A stretch of 64,000 nt of DNA from NCBI RefSeq assembly GCF_010092445.1, contig NZ_CP048031.1:806001-870000 (forward strand), written 5' to 3'. A model generated the notes under the pieces. The model worked only from the letters and a program-made list of their open reading frames with translations. It searched no databases and was not told the DNA's origin. This document shows positions 37,536-46,537 of the stretch, piece by piece (position 1 is the stretch's first letter; every line of letters begins with the position of its first letter). The DNA comes from Shewanella sp. Arc9-LZ (lineage in GTDB: Bacteria > Pseudomonadota > Gammaproteobacteria > Enterobacterales > Shewanellaceae). The position numbers and the translations under genes are program-made.

Positions 37536-38057
37536 TTATAAGCTCATTATCATCGCAATTTCACAGGCATCATGGCCGGTTTCGCCTAAATGCTGGCAGT
37601 GGCTAAAGCCCAGTTTTTCATAGAGTGCTAGTGCTTCAACTAGCACTGCCGTGGTTTCTAAATACATCGATTGATAGCCTTGTTGTTTGGCGAACTCAAT
37701 ACACTGACGGGTTAATGGCTTTGCCATACCTTGACCACGTATAGCGCGAGAAAAGTACATTTTTTGTAATTCACATACGCCGCCATTTTTTACTAATGGC
37801 GCAATACCTGCGCCGCCAACCACTTTGCCTTGATATTCAATCACCCAGTATTGTGAACCTTCAGCTTGATACACCTCACTTAAACAGTCGAGGGTTTTAT
37901 CGGCCACGCTAAAACCTTTATCTGGGGTTAAACCATATTCTGCAGACACTTCACGGATCACCGCGGCCAATGCAGCATCGTCATGGGGTTGTAACATTCT
38001 AATCAAGGGCGCTTGCAAGCCGTCCTTGGTTGTATTTGCTTGCTGATTTTCAGTCAT
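37536..38057 (-). CDS. GNAT family N-acetyltransferase
   Basis: The GNAT fold is seen in YWVIEYQGKVVGGAGI, LQKMYFSRAIRGQGMAKPL with the acetyl-CoA-binding R/Q-x-x-G-x-A loop, and YETTAVLVEALALYEKLGF near the end. ATG 38057 gives 173 residues and overlaps yjjX by 8 bases. The ATG at 38072 would overlap by 23. The gene is coupled to yjjX. The acetyl acceptor is unknown. Confidence 0.85.
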   Translation of the reverse strand: MTENQQANTTKDGLQAPLIRMLQPHDDAALAAVIREVSAEYGLTPDKGFSVADKTLDCLSEVYQAEGSQYWVIEYQGKVVGGAGIAPLVKNGGVCELQKMYFSRAIRGQGMAKPLTRQCIEFAKQQGYQSMYLETTAVLVEALALYEKLGFSHCQHLGETGHDACEIAMIMSL

Positions 38058-38622
38058 TAAATAATTCCGCATTGATAAAGGGAGCCATTGCCAGCACTAA
38101 TGCTTGGGTATAAATGCTTTCGCGGGTGGCTAAACCTCGAGTTAGCAAGCCAATCGCGCCACCTTTTTGTTTAATATTATGAGTGTTAAATACTCGGTCC
38201 ATTACTTTGCCAAGTTCTTCACCTGCTTGTAAAGCGTTAAAAATTGATAGTGGCAACGGCAAATTAGCGCTTCGACCAACAGATAATGTGTCGTTATGGA
38301 TAATGGCCATGTAAGCAAAGGTGGCAGGGCTTTGATCAAACTGATCTACTCCGCCTTCCATTGCCACATAAAAGTCAGCATGTTGATCGACTATTTTTGC
38401 ATTGGCTTGGCAAAATTGAGCACGGTTGATGGCACCTAATTTAGTTTCTGCTTCGGTCATTGGTTGGTCTGCGACCAGTGATGGCGCATGCATGCCAGTG
38501 CAATCAATATGAACATCAGGGAAATATTGTCCAATAGCTTGTTTTGCTGCATTGATTTTAACTGGGTTGGTTGAACCAACAATGATAGTTAGCGTTTGTG
38601 GTATCGCAGGAGAAGTCGGCAT
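38050..38622 (-). CDS. yjjX: Inosine/xanthosine triphosphatase (non-canonical purine NTP phosphatase)
   Basis: YjjX-type enzymes hydrolyse ITP and XTP so that they do not enter nucleic acids. The family start is seen in VGSTNPVKINAAKQAI. Further motifs are QPMTEAETKLGAINRA and DFYVAMEGGVD, and the C-terminal region is KQKGGAIGLLTRGLATRESIY. ATG 38622 gives 190 residues. Two earlier in-frame ATG codons (38655 and 38703) would add an unrelated polar leader, so the start is uncertain. It is cotranscribed with the GNAT gene. Confidence 0.9.
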   Translation of the reverse strand: MPTSPAIPQTLTIIVGSTNPVKINAAKQAIGQYFPDVHIDCTGMHAPSLVADQPMTEAETKLGAINRAQFCQANAKIVDQHADFYVAMEGGVDQFDQSPATFAYMAIIHNDTLSVGRSANLPLPLSIFNALQAGEELGKVMDRVFNTHNIKQKGGAIGLLTRGLATRESIYTQALVLAMAPFINAELFND

Positions 38623-38900
38623 AGGGTTATGTTCTTTTTTGTTTGAGTTAACCATGATGATCACAGTGGTGAAGTTAACCACATTGTATGGGATTTTAAC
38701 CATTTTGGGTTTGATGACGAAGTTACTTTTATTACCGTTAATTGTAACTTGTTGTAAATATTACTTTTGTTTAGTTGGTATGAAACCTGCTAAATGACTG
38801 TTAATTGCCGCTAACGCGCACTAACCACAGTTTACTCATATTAAGAGTATTTGTTTGGCGGCCTAAGCTTATTGTTATCCTCATAAAGGGAATTAATCTT

Positions 38901-39704
38901 ATGTCTATTCGTATCGCAACCATTAGTGTCACAGTCGGGCTTATTCTGGGCGCCACCCTATTTGGTGCTTCGCAAAGTGAAGCAGAGTCAGTATTTTCGT
39001 CATCATCAGAGCAAAACCATACAAATCTTAACTTAGTACAGCAGCAATTGAATCTTGATGCTGGATCATTAACTGAGTTAGTCGCTAATACTGGCGCCGG
39101 CAAGTTAACGATTGTCGGCGTTGAAGGCCTAAAAGAAGTCACCGTACATGCTGATATCTACACCCAGTCATTGGATCAAGATGACATCGAAATTAAGCTC
39201 AGCTTGACCCGAAAAGGTGATAAGGGCTATTTATTATCAGAAATACACAGTGACCAATATTTCGGTGAGTCGCCTTATATTGATTTATTGGTAGAAGTGC
39301 CAACTGTGCTCGCATTGAATATTAAAGACGGTTCCGGGCCCATCCAAATAGATGATGTCAGTGCGGATATTGAGTTAATAGATGGTTCTGGCAGTATTGT
39401 GATGAACCACATTGGCAAATTGGTTTTAGTTGATGGCTCAGGCTCTATTAATATTTCCGAGGCGAAAGGCGCGATTGAGTTGCAAGATGGCTCGGGATCT
39501 ATTCGCATTAACCATGTTATTGGTGATGTGAGTATTGAAGATGGTTCGGGTTCAATCAAGGTTAATCAAGTCTCCGGATTAGTTAAGATAAATGATGGTT
39601 CCGGTGGCATTGATGTGGCTAACACCAAAGGTTTGACCATTGTTAATTCGGGTTCTGGTAGTGTCGATTATCAAAATATCGATGGCCCACTAACCCTAGA
39701 CTGA
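38901..39704 (+). CDS. Exported DGSG-repeat protein, predicted beta-solenoid (DUF4097-like)
   Basis: The frame opens at 38805, but ATG 38901 is chosen. It begins MSIRIATISV, has a normal signal peptide ending near SQSEAES, and has AAAGGGA upstream. The 267 residues have a beta-rich N-terminal part and then seven tandem turns starting DGSG at 143, 161, 178, 196, 214 and 232, plus SGSG at 250. The step is 18 residues (once 17) with alternating hydrophobic positions, as expected of a right-handed beta-helix. It resembles DUF4097/adhesin-like proteins, whose role is not settled. It should be periplasmic or surface-located. Confidence 0.8.
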   Translation: MSIRIATISVTVGLILGATLFGASQSEAESVFSSSSEQNHTNLNLVQQQLNLDAGSLTELVANTGAGKLTIVGVEGLKEVTVHADIYTQSLDQDDIEIKLSLTRKGDKGYLLSEIHSDQYFGESPYIDLLVEVPTVLALNIKDGSGPIQIDDVSADIELIDGSGSIVMNHIGKLVLVDGSGSINISEAKGAIELQDGSGSIRINHVIGDVSIEDGSGSIKVNQVSGLVKINDGSGGIDVANTKGLTIVNSGSGSVDYQNIDGPLTLD

Positions 39705-39878
39705 TGCTCTGCCACATTAAGCTCAGGTAAATCAAACTTAAGCTTATTTGGTCAAGATGTTCAAGTTAACTGCAACTGCGGCACGCATCATGTATTTTTG
39801 TTTCAAAGCCAAGTTTAATCATGGCATGATGCAAGCACGTTATTAGTGAAGTTAGCATTGTTGAAGTAAGAGTTAATC

Positions 39879-40667
39879 ATGGCAAAGAAGTTTTACGTAG
39901 TATGGGCCGGTCGAGAAACGGGCATTTTTACCAGTTGGGATGTGACTAAGCGCTCAGTAGATAAATATCCACAAGCCAAGTACAAATCCTTTGCTACAGA
40001 AGCAGAAGCCAAAGCTGCATTTGCTAAATCTCCTGCAAGCAGTATAGGCAAAAGTGTGCCAGTAAAAGCGGCAGGTCGTTCATCGACAGAGGCTGCAGGG
40101 GCTGGAACATCAACCAAAACTCTTAGCGCTAATCAAGCAGTGTTAAGCCAATTTGATGTGGTTATTTACACCGACGGAGGTTGCGAACCCAACCCTGGTA
40201 AAGCGGGTTCTGGGATGGCGATATACCGCAAAGGCGAGTTAGCCGAATTATGGTTTGGTTTGTTTAATCCTAATGGCACCAATAATACTGCCGAGCTCAA
40301 TGCGCTGCACCAAGCATTAATTGTGGCTAAAAAGGTCCTAGACGCGGGCGAAACCGTGCAAATCATGAGTGACTCACAGTATTCGATTAAATGTGTTTGT
40401 GAGTGGGCATATGGTTGGAAAGCCAAAAGCTGGACCCGAAAAACCGGTGAAATCGCCAATCTGGAGATTATCAAGCAAGCACATGGGCTATATGATGCAA
40501 TGAAAGCCGATTTAGTACTTCAGCATGTCGCTGCCCATATTGGTATTGAAGGTAATGAGTTGGCAGACAGAATGTCGATTCATGCGATTGATCAACAGCA
40601 CAAAGGGTTTAGTCAATTTACTGCGCCACTGGATATCAGTAAAATTCTCGCGTTGCGAACAGGCTAG
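39879..40667 (+). CDS. RNase HI with N-terminal hybrid-binding domain
   Basis: This enzyme cuts the RNA strand of RNA-DNA hybrids. Residues 1-47 form a caulimovirus-VI/hybrid-binding domain (KKFYVVWAGRETGIFTSW), also found at the start of eukaryotic RNase H1. A Ser/Ala-rich linker spans about 48-92. The catalytic domain has Asp99 (YTDGG), Glu139 (NTAEL), Asp165 (MSDSQY), His220 (AAHIGIEGN) and Asp230 (NELADR), so the active site is complete. The two-domain form is less common in bacteria than plain RnhA. A terminator follows. Confidence 0.95.
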   Translation: MAKKFYVVWAGRETGIFTSWDVTKRSVDKYPQAKYKSFATEAEAKAAFAKSPASSIGKSVPVKAAGRSSTEAAGAGTSTKTLSANQAVLSQFDVVIYTDGGCEPNPGKAGSGMAIYRKGELAELWFGLFNPNGTNNTAELNALHQALIVAKKVLDAGETVQIMSDSQYSIKCVCEWAYGWKAKSWTRKTGEIANLEIIKQAHGLYDAMKADLVLQHVAAHIGIEGNELADRMSIHAIDQQHKGFSQFTAPLDISKILALRTG

Positions 40668-40718
40668 TTATTGTCGTAATCTCTGCTGAACGCGTTAAAT
40701 TCTTTAAACGATAAACAC

Positions 40719-40745
40719 AAAAGAGCCGGATTATTCCGGCTTTTG
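40719..40745 (+). terminator. Terminator after the RNase H gene
   Basis: AGCCGGA at 40724-40730 pairs with 40735-40741 around TTAT, preceded by an A-rich stretch and followed by TTTT. The A run would also give T residues on the other strand, so it may serve the convergent GNAT gene. Confidence 0.7.
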
Positions 40746-40761
40746 CATGTGTGACTTACGA

Positions 40762-41211
40762 TTACTTAGTATTTTCTTCGTACATTAAATAATGGCTTTG
40801 CTCCATCCCTAATGATTCATAGGTTTTTTGGGCTACTTTATTGTCATGCTCAACATACAAACGGAAACTGGCGGTGCCACCGTTTTCTGCTGCTAAGTCT
40901 TTTACCGCTTGATAAAGCTTGCCATAAATACCCTGACGACGATTCTGTGGACGTATATACACACTCTGGATCCAGTAATAATTACTTGCGCGCCAGTCAC
41001 TCCACTCATAGGTGACCATTAACGATCCGGTAATTTCGCCGTCAACTTCGGCGACTAAATATACCCCACGTTCAGGATGGGTAAGCAGTCCTTCAACACC
41101 GCGAGTCAATTGTTCAGTGTCTAATGATAGGTTTTCGGTTTCCATTGCCATGGCTTGGTTAAACTGAACTAGGGCGTGCAGGTCGGCATGTTGGCCTATT
41201 CTTATTGTCAT
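40762..41211 (-). CDS. GNAT family N-acetyltransferase
   Basis: ATG 41211 is chosen (MTIRIGQHADL, 149 residues) because the typical GNAT first strand begins there. The longer frame from 41259 adds a polar leader without homology signs. The acetyl-CoA loop is YIRPQNRRQGIYGKLYQAV near 93-111, and the final part has YVEHDNKVAQKTYESLGM. The protein is cytosolic with an unknown acceptor. Confidence 0.87.
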   Translation of the reverse strand: MTIRIGQHADLHALVQFNQAMAMETENLSLDTEQLTRGVEGLLTHPERGVYLVAEVDGEITGSLMVTYEWSDWRASNYYWIQSVYIRPQNRRQGIYGKLYQAVKDLAAENGGTASFRLYVEHDNKVAQKTYESLGMEQSHYLMYEENTK

Positions 41212-41742
41212 GTTTTTCTCGTTTTTATAGGATGATCTGCAGCCATCATAACGTGACACTCAATAAAAGTATTGGCTTGTTGCGTCAGAAAATGTGTACG
41301 AAATGAGTTAAGGCTCCAATATTTATGGCTTTAAACAGGATGAAAGACCCAGTTCAATAACGGTAAAACTCATCAATACAAAATCAACATTTTAATGCCT
41401 AAAACAAACATATCGATATTGCTTAACCCGCTTGATAGGGTGATTACAACTTGACAATAAAACAGCTGAGTTATATTTGTTCAATATAAAAACTCTCAAA
41501 TGTTGGTTTTTTTCGGTATAACGAAGATGAAAAATAATCATATTATCGATGTTTTTTGCCGTATTTTTACACGGATTCATGCTGCTAATACTCGGCGTTA
41601 CGCCAGTCTGTGCGTGGATCAGGGCTTACTTATTTACGGTCCTCCACTAACGTATAATTGAAATTATTGTGACGATGCAGTAATGTGACGCCACGACGAT
41701 TTAGATCTATGTCACAAACTGCATAAATTGATGGAGATAATT
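41212..41742. other. Gene-free region upstream of mdh
   Basis: The 531 bases between the GNAT start and the mdh ATG hold no credible gene. A 62-codon minus-strand frame at 41392-41580 has no homology signs. The mdh promoter should lie in the last 120 bases. TTAGA-TCTATG-TCACA at 41701-41716 resembles half of a CRP/FNR-type site but is weak. No argR gene is present, although argR is next to mdh in other Shewanella and Vibrio. Confidence 0.5.
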
Positions 41743-42678
41743 ATGAAAGTTGCTGTATTGGGTGCTGCTGGTGGTATTGGCCAGGCTCTAGCTTTACTGT
41801 TAAAAACTCAACTGCCTGCGGGCTCAAAGTTGTCTCTATATGACATCGCTCCTGTTACTCCTGGTGTTGCGGTTGACTTAAGTCACATCCCAACAGATGT
41901 AGAAGTAAAAGGTTTTGCTGGTCAAGATCCTACAGATGCATTAGTTGGCGCAGACGTAGTGTTAATGTCTGCTGGTGTTGCGCGTAAGCCTGGTATGGAT
42001 CGTTCAGATCTATTCAACATCAACGCTGGTATCGTGCGTAACCTAATGGAAAAAGTGGCTGTAACTTGCCCTAAAGCATTAGTGGGTATTATTACTAACC
42101 CAGTTAACACGACTGTAGCGATTGCTGCTGAAGTATTAAAAAATGCCGGTGTTTATGACAAAAACCGTTTATTCGGTATCACAACACTTGACGTTATCCG
42201 TAGCGAAACCTTCATCGCTGAGCTTAAAGGCTTAAACGTTGCTGACGTTAAAGTTAACGTGATCGGCGGACACAGCGGTGTGACTATTCTTCCACTACTT
42301 TCTCAAGTTGAAGGTGTTACTTTCACTGATGAAGAAGTAGCAGCAATGACAACTCGCATTCAAAACGCAGGTACTGAAGTTGTTGAAGCTAAAGCCGGTG
42401 GCGGTAGCGCAACATTATCAATGGGCCAAGCAGCATGTCGCTTTGGTTTATCATTGGTACGTGGTCTACAAGGCGAAGCTAACGTTGTTGAATGTGCCTA
42501 TGTTGACGGCGGCAGTGAGCACGCTACATTCTTCGCACAGCCAATCCTACTTGGCAAAAACGGCGTAGAAAAAGTATTACCTTACGGTGAAATCAGCGCA
42601 TTCGAAGCTAACGCTCGCGATGCAATGTTAGACACCCTTAAAGGTGACATTAAATTAGGCGTTGAATTTGTTAAGTAA
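41743..42678 (+). CDS. mdh: Malate dehydrogenase (NAD)
   Basis: Mdh interconverts malate and oxaloacetate in the TCA cycle. The 311 residues match the E. coli enzyme. The NAD site is [17 protein letters not shown], substrate arginines lie in [14 protein letters not shown], the NPVN loop is present, and the catalytic His is in [18 protein letters not shown] 41743 has GGAG 6 bases upstream. The upstream TTG 41728 and ATG 41731 lie on or before that site. Codon use looks highly expressed. A strong terminator follows 18 bases after the stop. Confidence 0.98.
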   Translation: MKVAVLGAAGGIGQALALLLKTQLPAGSKLSLYDIAPVTPGVAVDLSHIPTDVEVKGFAGQDPTDALVGADVVLMSAGVARKPGMDRSDLFNINAGIVRNLMEKVAVTCPKALVGIITNPVNTTVAIAAEVLKNAGVYDKNRLFGITTLDVIRSETFIAELKGLNVADVKVNVIGGHSGVTILPLLSQVEGVTFTDEEVAAMTTRIQNAGTEVVEAKAGGGSATLSMGQAACRFGLSLVRGLQGEANVVECAYVDGGSEHATFFAQPILLGKNGVEKVLPYGEISAFEANARDAMLDTLKGDIKLGVEFVK

Positions 42679-42696
42679 TTAACAAGTCGATGGTCT

Positions 42697-42730
42697 AAAA
42701 AACGCGAAGCCAAGGCTTCGCGTTTTTTTT
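42697..42730 (+). terminator. Rho-independent terminator of mdh
   Basis: A GC-rich stem (AAACGCGAAGCC and its complement) with a very small loop is followed by eight T residues at 42723-42730. Confidence 0.9.
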
Positions 42731-42742
42731 GGTTTAAAATGC

Positions 42743-42777
42743 CTAGCATCTAGCATCTAGCATCTAGCATCTAGCAT
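42743..42777. repeat. Heptanucleotide array (CTAGCAT)5
   Basis: Five exact head-to-tail copies of CTAGCAT lie just after the mdh terminator, outside any gene. Copy number of such arrays often varies by replication slippage. Related CTAG-based units occur at 33012-33118 and 56835-56926. Confidence 0.9.
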
Positions 42778-42960
42778 CTCGGTTTATTGCTATTCGATTA
42801 TTCACATTGTTTACACCCACAATTCTTCATTGCTACAGGCTCATCATCTAATCTTTCATCGCCTTACCGACATTAGTTTTCCATGTGGATCTAAAGTGCC
42901 ATTGCTGTTTGGAGCAAAATTCTGCAAGTTACTAATATGTTAAATTTGGAAACCGCTGAA

Positions 42961-43923
42961 ATGAGAAATAAAAAATACAGCTTAACCATGCCGCTGCTTT
43001 TACTGGGTTGGATTTTTTCGATGCTACCGGCTCAAGCAACCGATACGCCTTATATCCCACTCACCGATTTTGGTGATAATCCTGGTGCGCTGACAAGCTT
43101 TTATCTTCCTGTGACGCAAGGCTCAAATGCTTCTCCTGCTGGGGATTTATCTTTGGTGGTGTTACTGCATGGTTGTATTCAAGACGGTGTCGAATTGGCT
43201 AACAAAAGTGGCCTAACGTCATTGGCGTTAGAGCATCATTTTGCGGTTTTAGTGCCACAACAAAGCTATGACAATAACGTAAAGGGTTGTTTCAACTGGT
43301 TTGCAAGTCAAGATACGCAGATAGACAGTGGTGAAATGTTATCGATAAAAAACATGATAGTAACTACTCAAGAAAAACTAGCTGCCAAGCATGTTTATAT
43401 CATCGGGTTATCTGCTGGTGGCGCCATGGCGAGTGCGGCAATCGTCAATTATCCAAATCTATTTCAAAGCGGTGCGATCATCGCTGGCTTGCCATATCCC
43501 TGTGCCGATAATTTGATCAAAGCCATCTCTTGTATGAAGCAAGGACCAGCGCTATCGGTTGAAGAATTAGCTCAATTTGCCAAAGCAATACACCCTCAAC
43601 AAACTCGTTGGCCTTCGTTGAGTATCTGGACGGGTGACAGCGACAATGTGGTCAATGCTAACAATGCGCAAATGCTCGCATCTCAATGGCAAGTGTTAAC
43701 TCAATCTAACGCTAAGCCAACGGTGTCAAATGAATCTGGATACAGTATTTCACGCTGGAAAGATGCTCAAAATAACGCGTCAATCGAACTCGTCACTATT
43801 AACGATTTTGGTCACGGCATTGCCGTCAATCCAGACATAAAACATGGAGGTGAAGAAAGTGACTATCTGCTTAGGGCACCCATAAGCAGTGTGACTGAAG
43901 TGATTAAGCTTTGGGGGCTTTAA
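42961..43923 (+). CDS. Secreted esterase of the PHB depolymerase/feruloyl esterase type
   Basis: This is an exported alpha/beta hydrolase. ATG 42961 (MRNKKYSLTM) gives a normal signal peptide ending SMLPAQA and a 320-residue protein; ATG 42937 would add eight residues before it. The oxyanion region is LLHGCIQDG. The nucleophile is in GLSAGGAMA (GxSxG near residue 151). The acid is probably in WTGDSDNVVN and the histidine in DFGHGIAV. The pattern fits the PHB-depolymerase/LpqC group. Substrates may be hydroxyacid oligomers or aryl esters. A TonB receptor gene follows on the same strand. Confidence 0.82.
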   Translation: MRNKKYSLTMPLLLLGWIFSMLPAQATDTPYIPLTDFGDNPGALTSFYLPVTQGSNASPAGDLSLVVLLHGCIQDGVELANKSGLTSLALEHHFAVLVPQQSYDNNVKGCFNWFASQDTQIDSGEMLSIKNMIVTTQEKLAAKHVYIIGLSAGGAMASAAIVNYPNLFQSGAIIAGLPYPCADNLIKAISCMKQGPALSVEELAQFAKAIHPQQTRWPSLSIWTGDSDNVVNANNAQMLASQWQVLTQSNAKPTVSNESGYSISRWKDAQNNASIELVTINDFGHGIAVNPDIKHGGEESDYLLRAPISSVTEVIKLWGL

Positions 43924-44141
43924 TCAAGGTTAAATTTATAACATTATGTTTTTGTTATTAATTAATCGTTTGTTTTTTTAATATCTAGACCAAAACACAT
44001 ACTACTATAGTACCGATTCAATGTTGTTAAAAATGCTATACAGTCAATATGTGAACAGATAGTAATAAATCGAAATCAGTCGTAAATCAGAATTAGTAGT
44101 AAGTAAAACCATTAATAATAAATATTACAACGGGGATCTGT

Positions 44142-46421
44142 ATGAAACAGAATACTATTAAAATGAGCTGTATTGCCTTAGCCATTTCGTCAGTGTTAAG
44201 CGCGCAATATGCCGTTGCCGCAGAAGAACAAAATAACAGCGGCGACAAACAACCTGTGTTAGAGCGTATTGAAGTGACAGCACGCAAAACAGTTGAAAGC
44301 TTGCAAAATGTACCTGTGGCAGTGACATCGGTCAGTGCTACCGAGTTGGCAGAAAACGGCATCAGTGTGATGACTGAAATTCAGCAGTTTTCGCCCAATA
44401 CCACATTACAATCTAGCCGAGGCACTAACTCTACGCTTACCGCTTTTATTCGTGGTGTGGGTCAAGAAGATCCACTTTGGGGTTACGAGCCTGGGGTTGG
44501 CATTTACATTGATGACGTCTATATTGCGCGTCCGCAAGGTGCAGTGTTAGACATTCTTGATGTACAACGTATTGAGGTACTTCGGGGGCCACAAGGCACG
44601 TTGTACGGCAAAAATACCATTGGTGGCGCAATTAAGTATGTTACCAAAAAGATGTCTGGCGATAGTGAATTAAGTCTTAAAGGTACCGTCGGCAGTTATG
44701 GCCAAAAAGATGTCAAAGTGGCAGGGCAGTTACCTATTGTTGATGACAAGCTCTATGTCGGTTTTGCCTTTGCGAGTTTAAACCGTGACGGTTTTGGTGA
44801 ATTTAAAACCTCGGCATTAGATGGCCAAGATACCGAAAACTATAATAAAGATGTAATGGCGGGTCGCTTAAGCGTTGAATACACACCTAACGACGATCTG
44901 TTTATGCGTTTTACGTATGATAAAACCCAGGATGACTCCAACTCAAAAGGCGGCTATCGCCTACTTCCTAGCTTATTAACTGATGCACCAGTACCTGATA
45001 GCAAATATGATTCTTACACCAGTATGCCTACATGGAACAAAGTAGAAACAGAAGGGTGGAGCGCGACGGTCGAATATAACCTCAATGAAAACTGGAGCGT
45101 AAAGTCGGTCACAGCCAAGCGTGAAGGCGAGTCGCTAACCAACATCGACTTTGATAATACCAGCTTACGTATTTTCGACGTGCCAGCTATCTACGAAGAT
45201 GAGCAATTTAGCCAAGAGTTTCAGGTGAACTATGTTGGTGACAATCTCAACTTAGTGTCGGGGATTTACTATTTTGACGGTGATTCTTGTGGTGTTTTCG
45301 ATGCTATTTTAGAAGAAGCCTTTAAAGCATATGGTGGGCTAACTCGTGAGGTGAGTGGTTGTAATAATAGCGAAAGCTACGCTGCTTATGTGCAAGGTTC
45401 ATACGACTTTACTGAAAAGCTATCGATGACATTAGGCGGCCGTTACACCCGCGAATCAAAAGAAGCCACGGTTTATAATGGCGTGATATTCGATAGTATT
45501 TATCCTGAAACGGGCTGGTATCCTGGATTTGTGCGCGATGACGCGTTAATTGAATCTCAAATACCTAAAGTGCTCGATGATGAAGAAACATGGTCTAAAT
45601 TCAATCCGCGAGTCGGTTTAGAATACCAAGTGAGTGATGACATGATGGTGTTTACCAGCTACTCACAAGGCTTCAAATCGGGTACGTTTAATCCACGAGC
45701 AACAGGTGCTGAACCCGCGGTTGATCCAGAAACGGTTAATTCATATGAAATTGGTATGAAGAGCGAATGGAACGATAATCTTCGCGTCAATGCCACGCTA
45801 TTTTACCTCGATCATAAAGACAGGCAGTTTGTCACGGTGTTACCAGGAGAGGACAGTTCAGACCTTAATCAGCGTTTAGGAAACATCGGTAAGTCTACAG
45901 CGACAGGCCTAGAGCTTGAAGTTGAATACGCTGCGACGGATTCACTTAACTTATTTGCTAATCTTGGCTTAATTGACGCCACTTTTGACGAGGTGATTTC
46001 ATATGACGAGCTGGGTAATAAAATTGATATTAGCGACACTTATACCATTACCAATACCCCAGATACCACTGCAAACCTAGGGTTTAGTTACAGCATTGAA
46101 GCTGATGTAGGCAGCTTTATCATTAATGGTAATTACTACTACCGCAGCGATTATGACTTAGCGGTAGTGGACAATCTATTGAGTCAAGATGGATACGGAT
46201 TGCTGAATTTTGGTGTGAATTGGTATAGCAATGATGGCCATTGGAATGCTGGATTACATTGGAAAAACGTCACTGATGAAGAGTATTTAGTGGGTAACTA
46301 CGCCTTTGTCACGCCAACAGGCAATGGCGATTTTACGCCAGGGCTAGGCGGCGATAACACCTTAATTGGATATTATGGCGACCCAGAGACCATTTCATTA
46401 ACCGTTGGCTATGTCTTCTAA
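44142..46421 (+). CDS. TonB-dependent outer membrane receptor
   Basis: The 759-residue protein has a signal peptide ending VAAEEQ, a probable TonB box (LERIEVTAR), a plug with DVQRIEVLRGPQGTLYGKNTIGGAI, and a long barrel ending in VGYVF with a terminal Phe. A GGGGAT ribosome site precedes ATG 44142. It belongs to the general TonB receptor class and has no visible siderophore-specific sign. The neighbours are a secreted esterase upstream and crbR downstream, so uptake of an ester or oligomer product is possible. A terminator closes the gene. Confidence 0.93.
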   Translation: MKQNTIKMSCIALAISSVLSAQYAVAAEEQNNSGDKQPVLERIEVTARKTVESLQNVPVAVTSVSATELAENGISVMTEIQQFSPNTTLQSSRGTNSTLTAFIRGVGQEDPLWGYEPGVGIYIDDVYIARPQGAVLDILDVQRIEVLRGPQGTLYGKNTIGGAIKYVTKKMSGDSELSLKGTVGSYGQKDVKVAGQLPIVDDKLYVGFAFASLNRDGFGEFKTSALDGQDTENYNKDVMAGRLSVEYTPNDDLFMRFTYDKTQDDSNSKGGYRLLPSLLTDAPVPDSKYDSYTSMPTWNKVETEGWSATVEYNLNENWSVKSVTAKREGESLTNIDFDNTSLRIFDVPAIYEDEQFSQEFQVNYVGDNLNLVSGIYYFDGDSCGVFDAILEEAFKAYGGLTREVSGCNNSESYAAYVQGSYDFTEKLSMTLGGRYTRESKEATVYNGVIFDSIYPETGWYPGFVRDDALIESQIPKVLDDEETWSKFNPRVGLEYQVSDDMMVFTSYSQGFKSGTFNPRATGAEPAVDPETVNSYEIGMKSEWNDNLRVNATLFYLDHKDRQFVTVLPGEDSSDLNQRLGNIGKSTATGLELEVEYAATDSLNLFANLGLIDATFDEVISYDELGNKIDISDTYTITNTPDTTANLGFSYSIEADVGSFIINGNYYYRSDYDLAVVDNLLSQDGYGLLNFGVNWYSNDGHWNAGLHWKNVTDEEYLVGNYAFVTPTGNGDFTPGLGGDNTLIGYYGDPETISLTVGYVF

Positions 46422-46444
46422 AACCTTGTTTAATTGATGTAGAT

Positions 46445-46482
46445 AAGGATAGCCGGTCTCTTTAGAACCGGTTATTCTTTTT
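46445..46482 (+). terminator. Terminator after the TonB receptor gene
   Basis: AAGGATAGCCGGT at 46445-46457 pairs with 46467-46479 over 13 positions, counting two G-T pairs, around a 9-base loop. T residues follow. Confidence 0.7.
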
Positions 46483-46537
46483 ATTGCTTATAAAGAGTGA
46501 ACCATAACAATATCAACGCAATGTTAGGGAGCCAATG

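Noticed and set aside
39320..39700. Non-coding tandem repeat array
   Set aside because: The 54-base periodicity is explained by the in-frame 18-residue DGSG repeat of the coding sequence.
41392..41580. 62-codon minus-strand frame upstream of mdh
   Set aside because: It has no ribosome site, domain signs or neighbour support.
41701..41716. CRP-like site before mdh
   Set aside because: Only the right half (TCACA) is good, the left half has two mismatches, and it is only 26 bases from the start codon.
42743..42777. CRISPR-like array
   Set aside because: The heptamers are contiguous, with no spacers and no cas genes.
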